A stretch of 64,000 nucleotides of DNA, from positions 1 to 64,000 of the forward strand of contig SKCR01036776.1 in the NCBI GenBank assembly GCA_019454045.1, read 5' to 3'. Position 1 is the first letter of the stretch. Every line of letters begins with the position of its first letter. Under the pieces are notes generated by a model. The model did not search any database. It worked only from the letters and a program-made list of their open reading frames with translations, and was not told where the DNA came from. Origin of the DNA: Zanthoxylum bungeanum. Lineage: Eukaryota; Streptophyta; Magnoliopsida; Sapindales; Rutaceae. A program made the position numbers and the translations under genes. Positions 58,749 to 64,000 of this stretch are shown piece by piece.

Positions 58749-60179
58749 AAATTTTAATTACGCCCAAAAAGTACTTGCGGCTATCGCAGTATAGTTGGGG
58801 TGTCGATTCCTCAGAGAGATGGTTATAAGGGACTGATTCACTTAATGAAAATCTTAGCAGTAACTAAATAAAAGATAATGATTGAGTTGGTAATATAAAA
58901 TAAAAACTACGAGAAAAACTTAAAGGTTATCAATAGAGAGGCAACAAAGCGTCGGGAATCCCTCTTGTATCAAATTCCTATGTTCAGTTGTTAATTCCTT
59001 TTATTACTCAATTGAAGGTTTCAAATCCCTAACCAACAATCAGAATATATTCAATTCAAAACACGTAAAATTCTAAGGTAATCGATGAATTATCTTCTCT
59101 ATGTTAACAGCACACAAAGTTATTGTTATGACCTATCTAACGTCGAAAATATACCCACAGACAATACTGTAGCAGAAGACCAACTCATAAAAAAACTTTA
59201 CCAGTCACAACTGGGTTCCCCAATCACACATAGAAGAAGCATGACTATTCCAATATGCAAGTTGGTAAAACACAATCTCTGGATTCATAAATCGAAAGAT
59301 AATAAAGAATAACAAAACATCAATTGTATTAAACATTAAAAAGTACTCAGGAATCAACAACATAAACAAAAGAATTTAAATACAAGACAGTGGCTCCGAT
59401 TTTTTTTATCTTTGAGTAGGCCACGAGAGAAGAGTACGAAGATGGAAGAAGGGGTTCATTTCAATGGCTCAGCGGCCTCTTAGCTACTCTCATTAATCAA
59501 GAAAGACGGGGTCGGCCGGCCTGGCAGTCCGTGATTAGCAATTCTTTGAACGAATATGAAGAGTTGCGCTCTACCCACTACATAAGTCAAGAAGATGAGT
59601 CCAGAAGGTATGGTTATCATTCTATAGAAAAGGTAGGGTGGTCCCCAATCATTGGTATTTTTAGCTGGATTCGCTATGCCTAGGAGATTAGTTCTCCATA
59701 AAGAATAGAGAAATAGCCTTGATAGATCAGAGAGACATCATGTCGGCTTGAAGTTCTTCGTTCTTCTCTCTGAAAATTGTGTTTCTTGCGTGCTTCTCCT
59801 ATGTTTCTCTCTATTTTTCTCTCCTCTTAGGGTTTTGGACGAACTTGGGTTTATATAGGGAAGTCCCGGAGTAATTGTGCGTATCAAACACGTCCAAATT
59901 AAGTTTCTGGTGTCTTCCGGGGCACCACGACGCTGGCAAGTGGCACCGCGGTGCCCAACTCTCTGGAGTTTTGTATGGGCAATGTTGCGTTTTCTATGTT
60001 TCCACTCTTCCCGCGTGCTTCTGATGCATCCATAAGATCCCGAAACATGCGTAATTGCTCCAAACTTCATATTCTATTGATCTTAGTAACAAAACACAAA
60101 ATAAACTCTAATTAAGATTAAATATATGATAATCAAGCCGAGTTAACGATGTTCAAAGTACACTTTCATGCACTTATCA
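58749..60179 (-). repeat. Element B 5' LTR
   Basis: About 1.43 kb on the minus strand. The start at 60179 reads TGATAAGTGCATGAAAG; the end lies within a few bases of 58749 but no clear CA terminus is visible. A TATA box (tatataaa on the minus strand) is at about 59848-59857. A block at about 59400-59685 looks foreign. The matching 3' LTR is not in the window. Confidence 0.82.
59420..59680 (+). other. 87-codon open block of unknown origin inside B LTR
   Basis: An open frame between stops at 59417 and 59681, plus strand, antisense to the LTR. There is no ATG inside it. Its amino-acid content is protein-like (for example GSFQWLSGLLATL, SLNEYEELRS, VGWSPIIGIFSWIRY) and base composition is clearly higher in GC than the AT-rich LTR around it. 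I do not recognise the family. It could be a fragment of an organellar or nuclear gene caught by the LTR; a chance open frame is also possible. Confidence 0.4.
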
Positions 60180-60181
60180 GT

Positions 60182-60440
60182 GGCCTCAGCGGTATTAAAA
60201 TAGACCCGAGCCGTAAAATCACCTCGGCCTCGGCGGTATTAAAGCAGATCCGAGCCATAAAATCACCTCGGCCTCGGCGGTACTAAAGTAGACCCAAGCC
60301 ATAAAATCACCTCGGCCTTGGTGGTACTAAAGCAGACACGAGCCGTAAAATAACCTCGGCCTCGACGGTACTAAAGCAGACCTGAGCCGTAAAATCACCT
60401 TGGCCTCGGTGGTACTAAAGCAAACCCGAGCCACTAAGAA
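60182..60440. repeat. 44-bp tandem array
   Basis: The word ggcct recurs at 60182, 60226, 60270, 60314, 60358 and 60402, an exact 44-base step. Units combine cctcggcctcggcggtacta and agcagacccgagccgtaaaa with a few changes each. About six copies. It lies between B's LTR start and D's gag remnant; the likeliest reading is that it belongs to D (a Tat-type 3' region array), with B inserted at its edge. Confidence 0.93.
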
Positions 60441-62175
60441 CACAGTAACAAATATGGATAAACAAGTTTTTATCTGTGAAGGGAAATTTTTTACTCATAT
60501 TTTTGGGATCTATTGCCCATCTTACAACTCTTTGTGGGTCATTTTAAGAGAGGCTCTATCGAAAAATTCCTCTCAGCATCCCAAATACCCAACCCGACGG
60601 AATTCGCTATCAGTGATGGTTGGCCTCTGCAGCCACTCGGTCTATGTACTCGCTCAGATAGTCATTTTCTACCAAGTCTTCCACCTGCTTCCACAGATCC
60701 TTGCATTCACTTGTGTCATGTCCTCTTATATTGTGGTGCAAACAATAGGCCCTGTTGTTTTCCTTCTCAATCGGAAACCTTATTGGGTCAAGCTTAGTCA
60801 ATAGACCTTTATCTTGGATTTTTCGAACTATCTAGGCCAAAGATCTGTTGAGGGGGGTATACACTGTTCCTCCGGCAATGAGATTGACCTGAGCAGACAA
60901 CCTCATCTCTTAAACTTGATTATTCTGAGGCAATGGCCTGAACTTCTTTTGCCTTGGGATTGGTCTCCTCACATCTCAACCCAAATCTCGCTGACTTTCC
61001 GGCCTGAGTACCTTGGTCCTCTGGGTGCCTCCTCCTCGGGCAATCTTCTCATCTTCCACTTTTAGCACAAACTTCATTGCCTGTTCTAAAGCAGCGACAT
61101 AGTCCGGTATTTCTTGGATCCTCAGGTGGGACCATAAACTCCCGACCTTGATAGCCCCTTCAAAACTTTCCAAAGCCTCTAGAGACTCGTACACCCTGGC
61201 CTCTAGAACCAGGTCATGATATCTGTTGACAAAGCTTTTCAAAGACTCGTCATCTTCTTGCTTCACCAACCTCAACACCTCATTGTTCTTACTCGGCACA
61301 CACGCCCATTTAAAATGCAGCACAAAGGATCTCCTCAACTACTCAAAGTTGTTAACACTCCCCGGGGTCAAGTTCCTGAACCACAAACTAGTTGACCCTC
61401 CCAAGGTTAGAGGGAACACCTGCAGATGGCTTCTCCGACCATTCCCTAAATTTCCATCATCAGAACGAATTTCTCAACATGAGACTTGGGGTCTGTACTT
61501 CCCTTGTAAATATCCATGGAAGGCACAGTGAATCTCCTTGGAAATCTCATCGCAAAGATTTCCTCCGTGAAATGGGATGTTGTCCCCAAGTCTTGGTCAC
61601 CCCCCATCCTCACCTTCAGATTTCCTTCATATTTCTTCATCTCTTTTTAGAACCAACTCATCATCCGCTCCTCGGAGTTTTCATGCTCCAGACCTCAGTT
61701 TTCCTGACGTATTCCTCTCTTGGCACGATGTCCTCCGTAAATGGGAGTTTCATGCCCTTTCCCCAAATACCGTCCCGGGTCGCTCTCTGCGAAGCGTGGA
61801 CTTTTGCTTGAAAACTCTGACATCTGCCTGCCTTCCTATTCTTCCCATAACTCCCCCGTTGATAAGGTTCCCGCAACAACTACAGATCTCACCCCATAAG
61901 CATTTCTCTTCCTATTTTTATTGTCCTCATTTGGTCTGGCGACCTTTTTTCCCTTTGTTATCTCTTATCTTCTATGATTGGGGCCCGCCTCTATTCTTTC
62001 TTCATTTTTTCTTTCCTAACCCTTCGATTTTCTCCATCATGGCATTCATGACCACCTGAGTTGGTTCTCTTTCTTTCCGCGCTTCCTCCATTTCCTTTCG
62101 CATGGTTTCTTCCATCCTTTTCATCCACTCCGTCGTTGAACCCTTCGAAGATATGTGGTTCCCGTCTCCTGCCAT
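60441..62175 (-). pseudogene. Element D: Tat-like gypsy gag remnant
   Basis: Minus-strand gag. A likely start is the ATG at 62175 (MAGDGNHI), followed by a charged coiled-coil-like stretch rich in E, K and R (about 62030-62150), an acidic/basic spacer, and the gag domain: FTVPSMDIYKGSTDPKSHV (about 61470-61540), then LRLVKQEDDESLKSFVNRYH (about 61210-61275) and VYESLEALESF. The C-terminal piece CLHHNIRGHDTSECKDL (about 60690-60745) is the family's typical histidine/cysteine motif before protease. Many frameshifts and stops. Protease and later domains are absent; tandem repeats follow. Confidence 0.82.
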
Positions 62176-62209
62176 CATCTCAACGTGTTTGCTGCTTTTC
62201 GTACTGAGT

Positions 62210-62226
62210 CCCCATAGACGGTGCCA
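62210..62226 (-). other. Element D primer-binding site
   Basis: On the minus strand tggcaccgtctatgggg, close to the tggcgccgtctgtgggg form of Tat-type gypsy elements, two bases inside the LTR end. Orientation agrees with gag. Confidence 0.82.
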
Positions 62227-62228
62227 AT

Positions 62229-63346
62229 TGTTGACGACTGATTTTCATTTGAGGGATAAATCGGTAAACTCACTCCTCGAATAATCCTCCATCAACTTTG
62301 ACTTTGTTTGGTTTGGTGACCAAATGCAAACTTAGTAAGAAGATAAGAAAGCACACAGAAAAGACAGAGAGTTTAATATGGGTCGGCAGAATGGATCCAA
62401 CCTATGTCTACGGGCACAAGGGAAAATGAAGTTTTTATAACGTGGTTGAGTATGACCGACCTGCCTATCTCTCGAGTTCGGCTGATCGACCTCTTACAAA
62501 CTCACTCTTACCCTTAAGATTTTCTGATTTTTATTACAAGTTATTCCCGACTGAATTTGGCTCATCCCCTATAATGAACTCCTAAACCTTTATATACTAG
62601 GGCTAATTCTACTGTTACATTATCCTCGTGACATCACCCACGTGAATCTATCACTGCCGAATGGGCTCTCTTCCCCAATCGCTCTGCCAAAAGTAGCTTC
62701 TGCCATCTGACATCTCTTTAAACCAAGCTACTATATCCTCTGCCACACGTTACCTCCAGCCTGTAATCCATCACGTCAGACCTCTTTGAAAGGTACAAGT
62801 TAATGTAGGGCTTATGTCATATTGACTCTGATCATACCAATATTACCATCGCGACCTGCCCTATCAGGTCGGGTCGGCAGAAGCAACACTGTCATGCCCT
62901 AATGAGCCACCAGGTTGGGTCGATATGACCACCTAGGGTTGGGCTTCACAGATATTCATATTTTCAAATCAAATATCTTCTTATCAGGTCGGGTATGACC
63001 ACCTCGGGTCTGACCACGTCGGGCTCCAGTATGACCACCCCTGGTCTGACCACCTCGGGCTCGGATATGGTCACCTCGGGTCTAACCTCCTTGGGTCTGA
63101 CCACCTCGAGCTCGGGTATGACCACCTCAGGCTCGGGTATGACCACTTCAGGTGTGACCACCTCGGGCTCAGGTATGACCACCTCAAGTCTGACCACCTC
63201 AGGCTCAGGTATGACCACCTCAGGCTCGGGCTCCTTCTGTTCGACTTCTCATCCTTTGCAAGGAATTCAGATCATCTGTTGATTGTAAAATTCCATCTTA
63301 CCCTTCCTCGAGATTCTGACTTCTTGAGGGCCGTAAACCACCATCA
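62229..63346 (-). repeat. Element D 5' LTR
   Basis: About 1118 bp on the minus strand, from TGATGGTGGTTTACGGCCC at 63346 to GTCGTCAACA at 62229. The expected start is probably TGTTGG with mutations. A TATA box (tatataaagg on the minus strand) is at about 62587-62596. A short-period tandem array lies in its U3 part. The next bases (atacc) would be the target duplication but the partner is not in view. Confidence 0.78.
62990..63232 (-). repeat. 15/21-bp tandem array in D LTR
   Basis: Units of two lengths, gaccacctcgggtct (15) and gaccacctcgggctcgggtat (21), alternate irregularly, about 14 units. Because both lengths are multiples of three, both strands stay open for over 80 codons (plus TTSGSGM-like, minus PEPEVV-like). 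This explains the long open frames here without a gene. It sits in the U3 region, upstream of the TATA box. Confidence 0.9.
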
Positions 63347-64000
63347 ATACCTTTAATCTTGCATTCGGCCAAGTGGCCATTACTTTCCAAACTTACCAAT
63401 CTCAACCTTATTTTCATGCATAATCATCTATAAATAATCATTTTTTTTAAGAACTTGAAATCTTTAATAAACTTGAAACTTTTCTCGTATTATATTCATA
63501 TCTATGACAACTCAAATAATAAATATTACATGAATTCCCTAGCATCATCCATGGACACTCAACATCAAAAAAACATACTAAATCATCAACAAGTTTACCA
63601 CGCCCCCTTTTGGCATTCTAGGGCATTTTCATTTTTCACACCATTCAACAATATTTTCAATCATTATGCATAAATACATATACACCAAATGATGATTTAA
63701 ATACAGAAATCATTAAACAAAATAACCTTTTTCCCTCAACACAACATTCTACCAAGAGGGGTGAGGGTTATGCATATCAATTAACCAATGCCATGATCAT
63801 ATACATTCATTCATCTAACACCATTTAACAATTAAAATAACATGAAACAAATTTGTTCATCCCTTTCACCTCTAAGTTTCGGCCAAGCTAGGGAAGAAAA
63901 TAACCAAATTGATTCTTTCTTGTCATTAATCAATCAAGGTTTATTTCATGTTAGAATAGAACTGAAGGCATTATCATGCATTTTATAATGATCAATCATA
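63347..64000. other. AT-rich sequence without recognised feature
   Basis: Flank of element D. No good reading frame, LTR terminus or repeat seen. The words ttcggccaagc and ttttcatgca resemble the leader style of the copia elements, so it may be part of another old retrotransposon, but the evidence is weak. Confidence 0.4.

Noticed and set aside
60400..62059. Plus-strand open frames of 94-160 codons over the D gag region.
   Set aside because: They are shadows of the minus-strand gag, which shows recognisable motifs; the plus frames do not.
62964..63282. PEPEVV-type (minus) and TTSGSG-type (plus) repeat proteins.
   Set aside because: Both come from the 15/21-bp array in the D LTR, whose unit lengths are multiples of three.

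Overview
This window is nuclear DNA of a flowering plant made almost entirely of nested LTR retrotransposons. I see no host gene, tRNA, rRNA or CRISPR array. The plant assignment rests on Ty1/copia elements primed by initiator-Met tRNA (PBS tggtatcagagcc) and on Ty3/gypsy elements with Athila/Tat features: PBS starting tggcgcc, a DLGSSVN-type protease, an integrase GPY module and a second archaeal-type RNase H.

Nesting order, outside to inside: (D) a Tat-like gypsy element, minus strand, with its 5' LTR at 62229-63346, a decayed gag and a 44-bp tandem array. (B) an Athila/Tat-like gypsy element, minus strand, with its 5' LTR ending at 60179; it probably sits inside D, its gag is at 57378-58552 and its protease at 1195-2588. 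(A) a Ty1/copia element, plus strand, 2589-57377, inserted in B between gag and protease. (E) a second copia, plus strand, 8145-52812, which splits A's integrase. Inside E lie (F), a copia at 12926-21755 in E's gag; (G), a minus-strand copia at 22764-41281 that landed in E's 3' LTR and then shared a large deletion with E; (H), a minus-strand copia at 27864-37715 in G's leader; and (I), a Tat-lineage gypsy at 41967-51684, minus strand, in E's 3' LTR. A further partial copia LTR (C) occupies 1-1194.

The order is supported by LTR termini (TGTTGG..CCAACA for copia, TGTAG..CTACA for I), PBS and PPT positions, and target-site duplications: atagt for F, atttg for H, actac for I, tatat/catat for E, gggag/gaaag for A. 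The copia copies share LTRs of about 2 kb and a leader of about 2.2 kb between PBS and gag.

No element here could move on its own. A is closest to coding: two frameshifts in gag, one in integrase, eight premature stops. F, G and H share the same lesion over the protease active site yet have clear insertion footprints, so they probably moved with enzymes supplied in trans. I keeps integrase and RNase H but has lost gag, protease and the RT catalytic region.

The most interesting unexplained structure is non-coding: a pair of overlapping, mutually exclusive hairpins in the copia leader kept in all five copies, a run of about ten short palindromes in every copia LTR, satellite-like arrays in I and D, and an 87-codon open block of unknown origin inside B's LTR. 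I found no convincing new enzymatic or defence system. Coordinates of decayed gag and pol segments are approximate because they come from alignment by eye to the better copy A.
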